DNA from: Zobellia uliginosa
GTDB lineage: Bacteria > Bacteroidota > Bacteroidia > Flavobacteriales > Flavobacteriaceae
Length of the DNA stretch: 64,000 nucleotides
Assembly: GCF_018860745.1 (NCBI RefSeq)
Contig: NZ_JAHKPY010000012.1
Span: 248,001 to 312,000, forward strand
Reading direction: 5' to 3'
Of this stretch, positions 19,998-29,341 are shown one piece after another. A model generated the notes under the pieces. It was not told the origin of the DNA, did no database searches, and worked only from the letters and a program-made list of their open reading frames with translations. The stretch's first letter is position 1. Every line of letters starts with the position of its first letter. A program made the position numbers and the translations under genes.

Positions 19998-21167
19998 ATG
20001 AAAAAACTTAATATATTTTATATTTTACCCATATGCGTTCTTTTCTCTTGTAGTGAAGATGATGGGGCTATCACTAATTATGATTTAGGTGCTAATGTCA
20101 TCCTAAGTCCATCGAGTTTAAGCAATCTTGATGAGAATCATACTATGGAACTTTCCCTTCTTACTGCTGATGATGTAACCGTAACAGGTGTAAAAGTTAC
20201 CAAGGGTGAATCTACAGTTGATGCGACTATCTCTGGAAACCTTGCCACCTTTAATTCTTCCCTTTTAGGCACACTAAATGGTGAAGAGCAAGAAGAGGAT
20301 GGGATCGATATTACAACCGTTACTTCGCTCTCCAATGGTCTACCATATTCAAAAGATTTTAATGTTGCGATTACAAAAGCACTTTCTCTTGAAAAAGGTT
20401 TAGAAGCTATTACCTATAATTCTTCTGTGGAAGACACTTTGTCATTTGCTGCCTCTACAAAATCTGCAATAATTGATAATATTTCTTTGGAATGGAAAAA
20501 CGGAGAAGAAGGTACGTATGCACCTACAACCCCATTAGGAGAGGCTTTAGATGTTGATGGCAACGAAATTATATTCGCTAACTTCACAGATGAAAGTTAC
20601 GGTTATAATTTAGCCGTTAAGGACACACTTTATTACAGGTTTATTGCTACGAGCGGTTCTTTAACTGATACTCTTGAGACTTATATACCAATTATTAGTC
20701 AGACTTTTGAAGCTGCCAATAGTGTATCTTTAAGTTCTGATCTTTCGATAAACAAATTAAATCTTGATACTGCAACTTTCTACGGTGACACTAACACCGA
20801 AGATGGAGAAATAAAATTCCAAGATCCTTCAGGTTTTGAAAAAGAAGGTGATACAGATATAGATTTTGTTAAAGTTGGAGATTTATCTGGTGAAAGCGAG
20901 TATTACAATACTGTAGAAAAACTTTTCGCAGAAAAAGATCTGTTAATTGCTGAAAGGTTATATGATGCAGGTACAAAGGAAACAGGATTTAGTATTACCG
21001 CTAAAGGAGACCTATATATTTACAAAGTAACTAGAGCTTCCGAAGAAGAAGGAGAAGATGACATTACTGAGTACGGTATGATAAAAATTGGAGATATTGT
21101 CACTACTAATGGTGGTACTAGCTTAACCGAAATTAACATTGAATTTGGTGAGGGTGAAATTAAATAA
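19998..21167 (+). CDS. Lipoprotein, third gene of the SusCD operon
   Basis: 389 residues, not recognised by family. The start MKKLNIFYILPICVLFSCS is a lipoprotein signal with Cys18 in the lipobox. The rest is rich in Ser, Thr, Asp and Glu with strand-forming stretches, and may be two or more beta-sandwich domains; LDENHTMELSLLTADDVTVTG resembles an Ig-like strand pattern. It lies 27 nt after susD and before a strong terminator, so it is co-expressed. By position it may be a surface glycan- or peptide-binding protein that assists SusCD, an inference from operon context only. Confidence 0.75.
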   Translation: MKKLNIFYILPICVLFSCSEDDGAITNYDLGANVILSPSSLSNLDENHTMELSLLTADDVTVTGVKVTKGESTVDATISGNLATFNSSLLGTLNGEEQEEDGIDITTVTSLSNGLPYSKDFNVAITKALSLEKGLEAITYNSSVEDTLSFAASTKSAIIDNISLEWKNGEEGTYAPTTPLGEALDVDGNEIIFANFTDESYGYNLAVKDTLYYRFIATSGSLTDTLETYIPIISQTFEAANSVSLSSDLSINKLNLDTATFYGDTNTEDGEIKFQDPSGFEKEGDTDIDFVKVGDLSGESEYYNTVEKLFAEKDLLIAERLYDAGTKETGFSITAKGDLYIYKVTRASEEEGEDDITEYGMIKIGDIVTTNGGTSLTEINIEFGEGEIK

Positions 21168-21193
21168 CTAACACCTTTTTTATTATAATTTTT

Positions 21194-21230
21194 AAAAGAG
21201 ACTACCTTTACAGGTAGTCTCTTTTTGTTT
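21194..21230 (+). terminator. Intrinsic terminator of the SusCD operon
   Basis: A 10-bp perfect stem (AGAGACTACC with GGTAGTCTCT, loop TTTACA) is preceded by AAA and followed by a T-rich run. It lies 27 nt after the stop of the third gene and ends the operon. Confidence 0.9.
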
Positions 21231-21324
21231 TGTAGTAATACTATTTATTATTGAGAGCATATAAAAAGTATACACCGTACTTTTTTCTTATAACAGAATC
21301 CAATAATATAATTCTGTAATAACC

Positions 21325-21332
21325 TATATTTG
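21325..21332 (+). promoter_or_regulatory. -7 promoter element of rlmB
   Basis: TATATTTG matches the Bacteroidota -7 consensus TAnnTTTG. No clear TTG lies 18-21 nt upstream. The element ends only 5 nt before the rlmB ATG, so the transcript would have almost no 5' leader. Confidence 0.5.
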
Positions 21333-21337
21333 CGCCC

Positions 21338-22084
21338 ATGGACAAAACAACTCAAATTTACGGTATACGCGCGGTCATAGAAGCTATAAATGCCAATGAA
21401 CCTATTGACAAGGTGTTTGTCCAGAAAGGCCTTAAAGGTGACTTATCGCGAGAGTTAGAAGGATTGATCCGTAAAAACGGAATCAACTGTTCCTATGTAC
21501 CTATTGAAAAGCTGAATCGATTGACACAAAGCAACCACCAAGGTGTTGTTGCCAATATTTCTCCCATTACCTTTTATGAACTTGAGGAACTTGTTGAATC
21601 TGTGATAGCGGACAAGAAAGCTCCTTTATTTTTACTATTAGATCAACTTTCCGATGTTCGTAATTTTGGTGCGATTATAAGAACTGCGGAATGTACCGGA
21701 GTTGATGGTATCATTATTCAGAAAAAAGGTGCTGCTCCCGTAACTGCAGATACTATTAAGACTTCTGCCGGTGCCGCTTTTAAAGTGCCTATCGCAAAAG
21801 TCGACCACATTAAAGATGCCGTTTATTACTTACAGGGAAGTGGTATAAGCGTAGTTGGTGCTACCGAGAAAACGGAAACCTCTGTTTATGACGTTAATTT
21901 TACTGGGCCATCGGCTATTATTATGGGTTCTGAAGATAGAGGCATCTCCCCCTCTACCCTAAAGGCTGCGGACCATTTAGCCAAATTACCATTATTAGGT
22001 GAAATTGAGTCTTTAAACGTTTCTGTTGCTTGTGCTGTATTCTTATATGAAGCTGTAAGACAAAGAATTTCAGTTAAATCTTAA
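21338..22084 (+). CDS. rlmB: 23S rRNA (guanosine-2'-O-)-methyltransferase RlmB, SpoU/TrmH family
   Basis: 248 residues. The N-terminal substrate-binding domain contains IYGIRAVIEAI; the C-terminal SPOUT domain has the three family motifs: LLDQLSDVRNFGAIIRTAEC (motif 1), IIMGSEDRGIS (motif 2) and LNVSVACAVFLYE (motif 3), which form the knotted S-adenosylmethionine site. The likely reaction is methylation of G2251 in the P loop of 23S rRNA. A different RNA target within the TrmH family cannot be excluded. It stands alone between a terminator and a convergent gene. Confidence 0.9.
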   Translation: MDKTTQIYGIRAVIEAINANEPIDKVFVQKGLKGDLSRELEGLIRKNGINCSYVPIEKLNRLTQSNHQGVVANISPITFYELEELVESVIADKKAPLFLLLDQLSDVRNFGAIIRTAECTGVDGIIIQKKGAAPVTADTIKTSAGAAFKVPIAKVDHIKDAVYYLQGSGISVVGATEKTETSVYDVNFTGPSAIIMGSEDRGISPSTLKAADHLAKLPLLGEIESLNVSVACAVFLYEAVRQRISVKS

Positions 22085-22116
22085 TTCAAAGTAGTTTCAC
22101 AGAGTGTAGTTCACTC

Positions 22117-22860
22117 CTATTCTATAGAATCACTCTCTTTGTTTTCTTTAAAGTGATATGTAATTTGGATTCCCTCGTCAGGAACAACTTCTTCGGGTGG
22201 TAATTCTATAAAATTCCCGTTTTCATCAAACTGCCTTAAAAACGCATCTGCTTCTTCATCATAATCCTCTTTCTCCCAATCGTATTTTTTTACGGGTGGT
22301 AATTCGGTTTTCAACGTAAATGCTAAGAAAAGTCCTCCAAGAAATCCGCCTAAATGTCCTTCCCAAGAAATTCCATCTTCCACCGGAAAAATATACCAAA
22401 GCATACTTCCATAAATAAAAACTACGATTAAGGACAAGGCTACCAACCTATAGTGTTTGGTAAATATTCCCTTAAAAAATATAAAGCTTGCTAAAAGGTA
22501 GATAACACCGCTGGCACCAATATGATATGAAGGTCTACCCAATGACCAAGTAAACAAACCGGAAATTAAAATACCTATTAAAATTACCCGTAGCGCAATA
22601 CTTCTATAGAAATAAAACAACGAGGCAGTCAAAATGGCTAACGGAATAGTGTTATTATAGAGATGTTCTAGCGAACCATGAATAAACGGGCTAAAAATAA
22701 TGCCTTTTAAGCCAGAAACTCGTTGAGGATATACACCGTAATCATTTAGGTTGATTTTAAAGCGCAATTCCACCCAAAATACTGTCCATATAGTAATCAC
22801 TGCCAATAAAGGGGCAATGATAACACTATTGGTAAATTTAAAATAAATGTTTTCGGACAT
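22117..22860 (-). CDS. Rhomboid family intramembrane serine protease
   Basis: 247 residues if started at the ATG at 22860; another in-frame ATG at 22890 would add ten residues. The N-terminal six-helix core shows the HGSLEHLYNN motif (oxyanion Asn), the catalytic Ser in GASG (residue 117) and the catalytic His in GHLGG (residue 169), so the dyad is complete. A charged cytoplasmic tail of about 65 residues, rich in Asp/Glu, follows the last helix. Rhomboids cleave transmembrane segments of membrane proteins; the substrate is unknown. It converges with rlmB across 32 nt containing only a weak 5-bp hairpin. Confidence 0.88.
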   Translation of the reverse strand: MSENIYFKFTNSVIIAPLLAVITIWTVFWVELRFKINLNDYGVYPQRVSGLKGIIFSPFIHGSLEHLYNNTIPLAILTASLFYFYRSIALRVILIGILISGLFTWSLGRPSYHIGASGVIYLLASFIFFKGIFTKHYRLVALSLIVVFIYGSMLWYIFPVEDGISWEGHLGGFLGGLFLAFTLKTELPPVKKYDWEKEDYDEEADAFLRQFDENGNFIELPPEEVVPDEGIQITYHFKENKESDSIE

Positions 22861-22994
22861 ATGTTCTAAAACTAGCAATAAGTTAGCCAACTCATTAAAG
22901 ACTGCTAAATAGTCATTTCATGATGATGACAACTCTTATTGCAAAAAAGCTCGTTTGCTTCTTTATATGAAACAATCTTCTGCCAACTTTATTA

Positions 22995-23002
22995 TACTTT
23001 TG
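22995..23002 (+). promoter_or_regulatory. -7 promoter element of rarA
   Basis: TACTTTTG matches TAnnTTTG and ends 4 nt before the rarA ATG, the same close placement seen at rlmB. A -33 TTG is not obvious. Confidence 0.45.
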
Positions 23003-23006
23003 CCGT

Positions 23007-24284
23007 ATGAATGAACCCTTAGCCGAACGTATTCGCCCTAAAACCTTAGAAGATTATATCAGCCAGAATCATCTTGTAGGGAAAGATGGCTCATTAACGA
23101 ACCAGATTAAAAGAGGTATTATTCCCTCTCTTATTCTTTGGGGTCCTCCGGGTACCGGCAAAACAACGTTGGCAAATATCATTGCAACAGAAAGTCAGCG
23201 TCCTTTTTATGTACTAAGTGCTATTAACAGTGGTGTTAAAGATATTCGTGAGGTAATAGAAAAGGCAAAGAAAAGTGGAGGGCTATTCACGGCTAAAAAT
23301 CCAATTCTGTTTATTGACGAGATACACCGCTTTAGCAAATCACAACAAGATTCGCTTTTAGCTGCTGTGGAGAAAGGCTGGGTTACATTGATCGGCGCCA
23401 CTACAGAAAACCCAAGTTTTGAGGTAATCCCAGCTTTATTATCACGATGTCAGGTATATATTTTAAACGCTTTTGGAAAAGATGATTTAGAAAATCTATT
23501 AAAAAGAGCAATCAAAGAGGATAAATACCTTAAATCAAAAAAAATAGACCTAAAAGAGACTGAAGCTCTGATGCGACTATCTGGTGGTGATGGTCGAAAA
23601 TTGCTGAACATCTTTGAGCTCGTGGTAAATTCTGAATCTGGAGACACTATAGAAATTACGGATAAGCTTGTTATGAGCAAGGTTCAAAAAAATACGGTGC
23701 TCTATGATAAAACAGGTGAACAACATTATGATATTGTTTCAGCGTTTATAAAATCCATTCGTGGAAGCGACCCTAACGGTGCCGTTTATTGGTTAGCTAG
23801 AATGATCGAAGGTGGCGAGGATATAAAATTCATTGCCAGAAGGCTTCTTATTTCAGCTTCTGAAGATATTGGCCTTGCAAACCCTACTGCTTTGGTTATT
23901 GCCAACAATGCTTTTCAAGCGGTTACTACAATAGGATATCCCGAGGCTAGTATAATTCTCAGCCAATGTGCCGTGTACTTGGCCACTTCTCCTAAAAGTA
24001 ATGCCAGTTATATGGCAATTAAAAAGGCACAGCAAAAAGTTAGAGAAACCGGTGACCTCTCCGTACCTCTACCCTTGCGAAATGCACCTACCAAATTAAT
24101 GAAGGATTTAGGGTATGGTGCCGAATACCAATACGCCCATGATTACGAAAACAACTTTGTAGATGCAGAGTTTCTTCCGGAGGAAATATCGGGAACGCCA
24201 TTTTATCAGCCCGGAAATAACTCCCGTGAAAATGCAATCAAAGAATTTTTAAAGAATAGGTGGAAAGGTAAGTATGACCATTAA
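23007..24284 (+). CDS. rarA: Replication-associated recombination protein A, AAA+ ATPase
   Basis: 425 residues. It is related to MgsA/RarA and eukaryotic WRNIP1, a clamp-loader-like ATPase acting at stalled forks. Walker A GPPGTGKTT is at 46-54, Walker B LFIDEIH at 101-107, sensor 1 in IGATTENPSFE, an arginine finger region LLSRCQVY, and the C-terminal tetramerisation domain with HYDIVSAFIKSIRGSDPNGAVYWLARM. The C-terminus ends in a short basic tail. Its stop codon overlaps that of the convergent next gene by 4 nt. Confidence 0.95.
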   Translation: MNEPLAERIRPKTLEDYISQNHLVGKDGSLTNQIKRGIIPSLILWGPPGTGKTTLANIIATESQRPFYVLSAINSGVKDIREVIEKAKKSGGLFTAKNPILFIDEIHRFSKSQQDSLLAAVEKGWVTLIGATTENPSFEVIPALLSRCQVYILNAFGKDDLENLLKRAIKEDKYLKSKKIDLKETEALMRLSGGDGRKLLNIFELVVNSESGDTIEITDKLVMSKVQKNTVLYDKTGEQHYDIVSAFIKSIRGSDPNGAVYWLARMIEGGEDIKFIARRLLISASEDIGLANPTALVIANNAFQAVTTIGYPEASIILSQCAVYLATSPKSNASYMAIKKAQQKVRETGDLSVPLPLRNAPTKLMKDLGYGAEYQYAHDYENNFVDAEFLPEEISGTPFYQPGNNSRENAIKEFLKNRWKGKYDH

Positions 24285-25165
24285 AATTTAACGGTCAATT
24301 CTTCTGTTTTCAGTTTTCCGTCAACATACTGCTCAAAAAACCATTTTTCGCCTTGCTGATAAACCACTCCATTTGCACTATCACCTTCGGCTATAAAATA
24401 ATTTGGTAAAGAGGTCTTGTATATTTTTAATTGAATTTTAGGCGTACTATCTACCAACTGAAATCCGTTTGGGATTTCCTGTGCATAAAGTGCTCCCCTT
24501 GTAGATTTCTCTGCATTAATTACAACACTAGCTGCAGTTGGAACCGCAGGTGGCGCTTGAACAGAACTCTTTAAGTTAGAAGGCTTGGGTCTATTATCCT
24601 TATAACTTTGGTTTTCTCTAGTAGCTTTCTGTTGAACCATTGGTTGTTTGTTTTTTGGCTCATACGACTCTGGCTTTTCTTCTATCTGCTTTACATCGTT
24701 TTGCATGCTTACGGTTACGGGCTCAGTTTTATCGGCCTTACCATTATAACTATAACTGACAGTATTTAAAGACTTAAAGGCATTTCTTAAAGCTTCTCCG
24801 TATGCTGACTTATAATCCTTCTCCTTACTTTTACCTACAGCTGTTGCATAAACTTCTTCTCCTTTACAATTCTCTAGGGTAACACTTGTTTTAGTAGAAA
24901 ACATTGACGAATCATCTATAAGGTTTGCTGTTAAACCTAAACATCTATTGTTGTTTAATTCGCTAGGTAATTCATCCTCATAAACCGTTTGGAATCCTTC
25001 TTCGGTAAATAGATATTTCACCAAAGTACTAGTCTGGTATTGATTAACCTTTTTGAAGTCGTCAAACTTCTTAGGAATAATAATATACTTGTAATCATTA
25101 AGTTGCTCTTGGCCCATACCAATTAGGCTTACCATAAAAAAACAGGTTAGGAATATATGCTTCAC
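24281..25165 (-). CDS. Secreted protein of unknown function
   Basis: 294 residues, family not recognised. A signal peptide ends near LIGMGQ. Residues 20-140 look like a compact alpha/beta domain (DYKYIIIPKKFDDFKKVNQY), then comes a low-complexity Lys/Pro/Gln-rich linker around 150-205, and the last 70 residues look like a small beta domain (ALYAQEIPNGFQLVDSTPKI). I think this architecture is common in flavobacteria, but give no function. It is convergent with rarA. Confidence 0.75.
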   Translation of the reverse strand: MKHIFLTCFFMVSLIGMGQEQLNDYKYIIIPKKFDDFKKVNQYQTSTLVKYLFTEEGFQTVYEDELPSELNNNRCLGLTANLIDDSSMFSTKTSVTLENCKGEEVYATAVGKSKEKDYKSAYGEALRNAFKSLNTVSYSYNGKADKTEPVTVSMQNDVKQIEEKPESYEPKNKQPMVQQKATRENQSYKDNRPKPSNLKSSVQAPPAVPTAASVVINAEKSTRGALYAQEIPNGFQLVDSTPKIQLKIYKTSLPNYFIAEGDSANGVVYQQGEKWFFEQYVDGKLKTEELTVKF

Positions 25166-25249
25166 AATCTTTGTATTTAATATTTGTAATTAGGAAGATG
25201 AAAAAAGCGTGCCAAACCTTGAAGTTGTTCATTAATTGACACTATCATA

Positions 25250-26680
25250 TCATTTCTTGCCCCAAGATATGATATTTAATCCTAATTGAAAAGAAGCATA
25301 ATTACTATCTGCTAAATTGCCGTACGATAACAAATTATCGGCCATAGCATACATGTTTACGGGTCCAGCTTGTATGGAAACCCCTAAACCTACATTTGAA
25401 TATGAAAACTTATCTATGGTATACGTAGTCTTAACACTCATGAAATTACCAAAGCGCCTTTGATAGAAACCGCTTAAAGCAACTTGCGGACCTCTTGGTC
25501 TATTTATAACATATAACTGCCCCCCGGCACTGTTTACATATTTGGCTCGTGCTCGGTTGCTTGAAGCATTTACACCACAGGCACAATTTGCCCTGTTGTC
25601 TACATGTTCTCCAAAGTTATAACGTAAAGAGCTATATAATTTGGTAGGCCTAAAGGCTACATAGCTATCCGTGTTATCATTAAATGGTACAAAACCTTCT
25701 ACATCATCAACAAGCTCCTGCCAAAAATCTTCATTAGGATCAGCTGCCGCATCTGGCAAAATAATTTCTATTCCCTCTATTGTAGCCTTCCCGTTTAAAG
25801 TATAGTTTTTAATATCCTTTGAATGATAGATAAAACCTAAATCTAAAAGACTACCGGTAAAAACGAGTTGATCACTTAATTGGTACGTAAATCCAAGATC
25901 TACCCCTACACCAAGATTTCCTCCAAAAAATGCTCTCTTTGTAATCGTACTCCCTAGCGTACCATCATCTGAGGCATCTTTTAAACCGTTGAGTCCAGAA
26001 GTCCGCAATTGCATATCCGCTTCAACTGTACTAGAATAAATATTGTTTACACCTTCTTTCGTAATAAAAGTTCCCTTATTTTTTGTTGAGTTGAAATCAA
26101 AAATACTGGAGTAAATTTTGCCTCTTACCCCTATAGTAAGCTCATTGTCAATTTTTTTATTTAAGCCAACATGAAATACATTCATCAACTCACCGCGTGT
26201 TTTAAGGTGTCCTAAATCAAAAGCTTGATTGAGCTTGTCCGCATTTCCTTCAAAACCTAAAATGGCATAATCTTGAAACCAATAACCAATGGCATCCCCT
26301 TCAATATACATTCCTGCGGTATAGAAGTTATCAGGATTTTTTCCGCGGAAACCAAAATTTAGAATTTCAATTTGAAAAGTACCGCTCAACTCATCCCGAG
26401 CATTCATACCATAAATGGCTCGATCTCTAATCTTATCATTGATATCGAGGCCATCGTTTGAAAAAATATCATTTACAGAGATACCACTCAAACCTGCCTG
26501 AAGAGAAACACCTGATAACATAGGAACGCCCGCATACCACTGAAAATCCGTATCAACCCCAGGGTTGACCATTGCAGATTGAGGAATCTCAACAAAATCA
26601 TACAACAACTGCTTGTTCTGTCCGAACATAGTAAAGCATGTCCAGAAAAGGACGATAGTAAGTGTTAGGGGGATTCTCAT
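25250..26680 (-). CDS. Outer-membrane beta-barrel-like protein, DUF5723 type
   Basis: 476 residues. A signal peptide ends near CFTMFGQ; the rest alternates short strands with the look of a PorV/FadL-like barrel, ending in LGLNIISWGKK. The early QSAMVNPG stretch and later LYSSLRYNFGE resemble flavobacterial DUF5723 proteins. A Cys pair near CACG around residue 370 is unusual for a barrel. Its start overlaps the stop of the preceding lipoprotein gene by 4 nt (ATGA), so the two are translationally coupled and may act together in the outer membrane. Confidence 0.7.
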   Translation of the reverse strand: MRIPLTLTIVLFWTCFTMFGQNKQLLYDFVEIPQSAMVNPGVDTDFQWYAGVPMLSGVSLQAGLSGISVNDIFSNDGLDINDKIRDRAIYGMNARDELSGTFQIEILNFGFRGKNPDNFYTAGMYIEGDAIGYWFQDYAILGFEGNADKLNQAFDLGHLKTRGELMNVFHVGLNKKIDNELTIGVRGKIYSSIFDFNSTKNKGTFITKEGVNNIYSSTVEADMQLRTSGLNGLKDASDDGTLGSTITKRAFFGGNLGVGVDLGFTYQLSDQLVFTGSLLDLGFIYHSKDIKNYTLNGKATIEGIEIILPDAAADPNEDFWQELVDDVEGFVPFNDNTDSYVAFRPTKLYSSLRYNFGEHVDNRANCACGVNASSNRARAKYVNSAGGQLYVINRPRGPQVALSGFYQRRFGNFMSVKTTYTIDKFSYSNVGLGVSIQAGPVNMYAMADNLLSYGNLADSNYASFQLGLNIISWGKK

Positions 26681-27228
26681 TGTACAATTTCCAATCTAAA
26701 TTTTCCGCTGGATTTTAAAATGACCTTTGGTTCGGCCGCCGTTGAAGCACTTTGAGTACCACTTATGTTAACAGCCTCTACCCGTATACTTGAGGTATTT
26801 TTAATAATATCTATACTACGGCCAGAACTACCGTAAGCAACATCTACTTGCTGCATTTCCATTGGAGCAGGTGCAACAGGAATGATTACTGTATCAAGAA
26901 CATTACCGTCCACATCCAACAATTCTATGGAAACACTTAATTCTGATTCTGTGGTATTTTCAACGATATAAGTAATAGTCCCATCAAGAACTCGTTTTGA
27001 AAAAACATTTGAACTAAAGGCATCAAAATTAAACTCTTGGCTAATTACATTGGCTTGGGTAGAAGCGTTTACCAAAGATTCAGGAGCTTCTACATAAAGA
27101 ATACTGGCCTCAACCGTAGGTGTTACTCCAATCTCATCAAACTGATCAAAATCCTGATCCTCTATACACGATAAAAGTGTGAGGCAGGATAACATGCAAA
27201 GAATAGTGTATCTAAAAAATCTTATCAT
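26677..27228 (-). CDS. Lipoprotein of unknown function
   Basis: 183 residues. The signal MIRFFRYTILCMLSCLTLLSC carries a lipobox with Cys21. The mature part is acidic at first (EDQDFDQFDEIG) and then rich in beta strands, perhaps one Ig-like sandwich. It overlaps the following DUF5723-type gene by 4 nt, suggesting the two products work at the same place. No known family was recognised. Confidence 0.75.
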   Translation of the reverse strand: MIRFFRYTILCMLSCLTLLSCIEDQDFDQFDEIGVTPTVEASILYVEAPESLVNASTQANVISQEFNFDAFSSNVFSKRVLDGTITYIVENTTESELSVSIELLDVDGNVLDTVIIPVAPAPMEMQQVDVAYGSSGRSIDIIKNTSSIRVEAVNISGTQSASTAAEPKVILKSSGKFRLEIVQ

Positions 27229-27284
27229 GGCAAAACCAAATTTTAGCCTTTATTGGCCCAATCGTGGCATTACCTAATATAACT

Positions 27285-27974
27285 CTATAAAAGGGATTTT
27301 ATTTCGTGCAAATCGTCAATGATTTCACAAAAATCGTGTTTTGGTCCCTGATGTGCATTAAAGTGCAGGGCGTGATAACCTACGGCCTGTGCGCCAAGAA
27401 TATCAGCTTCCAAACTATCTCCTATCATCAAAGAAGTTTCCGGCCTTGCTTTTGCCCTATCCAGCGCCAGTTTGAAGATAATCGGATCCGGTTTTTTAAC
27501 TCCTGCCATTTCGGAATCTATAATCTGATCAAAATAGCTATGAATATTAGAATTTTTCAACTTTTTACTTTGAACTTCCTGAAAACCGTTAGTTATAATA
27601 TGAAGTTTATACTTTGGCTTTAGATAATCCAATATGGACATAGCGTTAGGGAACAAGTGATTAAAAGAAGATAGATGAGCAATATAATCTTCAGATAGTT
27701 TATGAATCGTTTCATCCCCTACAGAATAGCTTAAATCATCAAAAACCGATTTTAAGCGTTGGTATCTTAATGCCTCCTTGGTAATTTTCCCTTCCCTGAA
27801 AAGCTTCCAAAAGGCAAAATTTGCTGGAATATATACTTCTAGAAAATCCGGAAGGGCGATTTCTATATTATTTTCTTGAAAAATTTTATCAAAAGTAAGG
27901 GCAGAGTTCTTTTCAAAATCCCATAAGGTATGGTCTAAATCGAAAAAAACATCAGTAACAACGTTTTTAAACAT
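27285..27974 (-). CDS. HAD-family (YjjG-type) nucleotide phosphatase
   Basis: 229 residues. HAD motif I is FDLDHT (nucleophile Asp12, acid/base Asp14), motif II is in IITNGF, motif III Lys in GVKKPDP and motif IV is MIGDSLEADI. The cap domain is helical. The best match by pattern is the YjjG group, pyrimidine nucleoside 5'-monophosphatases that clear non-canonical nucleotides. It overlaps the upstream deacetylase-like gene by 8 nt, so both are on one transcript. Confidence 0.85.
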   Translation of the reverse strand: MFKNVVTDVFFDLDHTLWDFEKNSALTFDKIFQENNIEIALPDFLEVYIPANFAFWKLFREGKITKEALRYQRLKSVFDDLSYSVGDETIHKLSEDYIAHLSSFNHLFPNAMSILDYLKPKYKLHIITNGFQEVQSKKLKNSNIHSYFDQIIDSEMAGVKKPDPIIFKLALDRAKARPETSLMIGDSLEADILGAQAVGYHALHFNAHQGPKHDFCEIIDDLHEIKSLL

Positions 27975-29262
27975 GGCATTGCTTTAATACGGTTTCGTAA
28001 AATTTCTTCCAGTCAATTTTTTCTTTTCCACCTAAAAGTTCATTGGAAAAAACCGAAACAAACTCACCATTTACGGCCTTTACCTCATCACATATATTGC
28101 GGACCTGATTTAGAATAGCATCTTCATTGGCACTATTCAGAAAGCCGTAATCATGAAACGCGAATGAATGTATACGTATGGGCTGTTGTACTTCTAAACT
28201 AATATCATAAAAGTAAAAAGGAGTACATGTGCTAGCCCTAAAACCTACTTCATGAGTGTAACCCATAGTATAATCATCTACAAACTCTGCTTCTACCAAA
28301 TTCCTGTAGGTATGTGGTAAGTCTACCCTATTGTAACGTAATCTAGAGGAATTTATAGGTCGGTTTATAACTGATGTCAACCTTTTCTTTTCTTTCTTTA
28401 AAAGCTCTATATCATTAAAGGAACTATAAGAAGCGGCAAGTGCCACTTTGCTATAATCTGCAATGGATTTGATAAGAAAGCGAAAATTATTGTTATTCGG
28501 AGAAACATTCTTATCAAACGTAGAATAGTCTGCAAACTGAAAAAAGAATATACCTTTTACCCCATATTTTTTATGAAGATCAACCAACATTGTAAAATTG
28601 TCGTAAGGATCTTTTTGGGTATTAAACCACACCTTAACACGCTGCACAACCCTTTTAAACTTAAATGACCCCAAATCGTAGAAGAATCCGGCAACGCCTC
28701 TAACGATACCTCTATGTGCAAAGCAATGAGATGTGGTTACATCTATGGCAGAAACATAGCGATATTTTTTGGGCGTATACTCCAACTCCGGAAACTTGAG
28801 TTTTAATTCGTCCAACAATCTGTAAGCCCAAATATCTACAACAGGAGATCTAAGAAATTTATTTTTATAGGCGATACTGTCCTTAACGGGAAATCTCTCA
28901 TGAATATCTTTTACATGTGGCAAGTACTCTTCGTACCTACTCAATAAATAAAAGCTGGCTGAAAATATATCAAAAGGAAGACTACTGCGTTCTCCGGCCC
29001 TAAAAAAGCAAGGAACACCATCCCAATCGTTAACCACGATCTGCAAGTCATTTATACCTTGCTCAAAAAGAAGATCGTTGCTACGAACAAAGAATTCATT
29101 TTGTAAAGGCTGTTTGGTATAGGTAATCTTAGCGCCCGAATGTTTTATGAAATCCTCAACTTTAGTGGTAAAAGAAATTTCAATACCCAATATACGCGTA
29201 AAGACCTGCTTCATGGTATATCTGAAACGCGGTGTAATCTTATGGGTATAAATAAGTAACAT
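27967..29262 (-). CDS. Polysaccharide deacetylase-like protein
   Basis: 431 residues. The pattern is that of a flavobacterial protein usually named polysaccharide deacetylase, with an N-terminal alpha/beta domain, PFDIFSASFYLLSRYEEY around 97-114, a NodB-like start at 170-175 and GFRASTCTPFYFYD followed by HSFAFHD near the C-terminus. Where NodB enzymes have a metal-binding Asp pair, the sequence reads SAIDVTTSH, so the first Asp (174) is present but the second is Thr. The enzyme may therefore be altered or inactive. No signal peptide is seen, pointing to the cytoplasm. It overlaps the HAD gene by 8 nt. Confidence 0.75.
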   Translation of the reverse strand: MLLIYTHKITPRFRYTMKQVFTRILGIEISFTTKVEDFIKHSGAKITYTKQPLQNEFFVRSNDLLFEQGINDLQIVVNDWDGVPCFFRAGERSSLPFDIFSASFYLLSRYEEYLPHVKDIHERFPVKDSIAYKNKFLRSPVVDIWAYRLLDELKLKFPELEYTPKKYRYVSAIDVTTSHCFAHRGIVRGVAGFFYDLGSFKFKRVVQRVKVWFNTQKDPYDNFTMLVDLHKKYGVKGIFFFQFADYSTFDKNVSPNNNNFRFLIKSIADYSKVALAASYSSFNDIELLKKEKKRLTSVINRPINSSRLRYNRVDLPHTYRNLVEAEFVDDYTMGYTHEVGFRASTCTPFYFYDISLEVQQPIRIHSFAFHDYGFLNSANEDAILNQVRNICDEVKAVNGEFVSVFSNELLGGKEKIDWKKFYETVLKQCHV

Positions 29263-29341
29263 AATCTGTTAAAAATTCAAGTTTCAACTAACACTCGGCA
29301 ATCAAAAAATTGTGACACCCGGAACGCTCCAGATTACAAAG

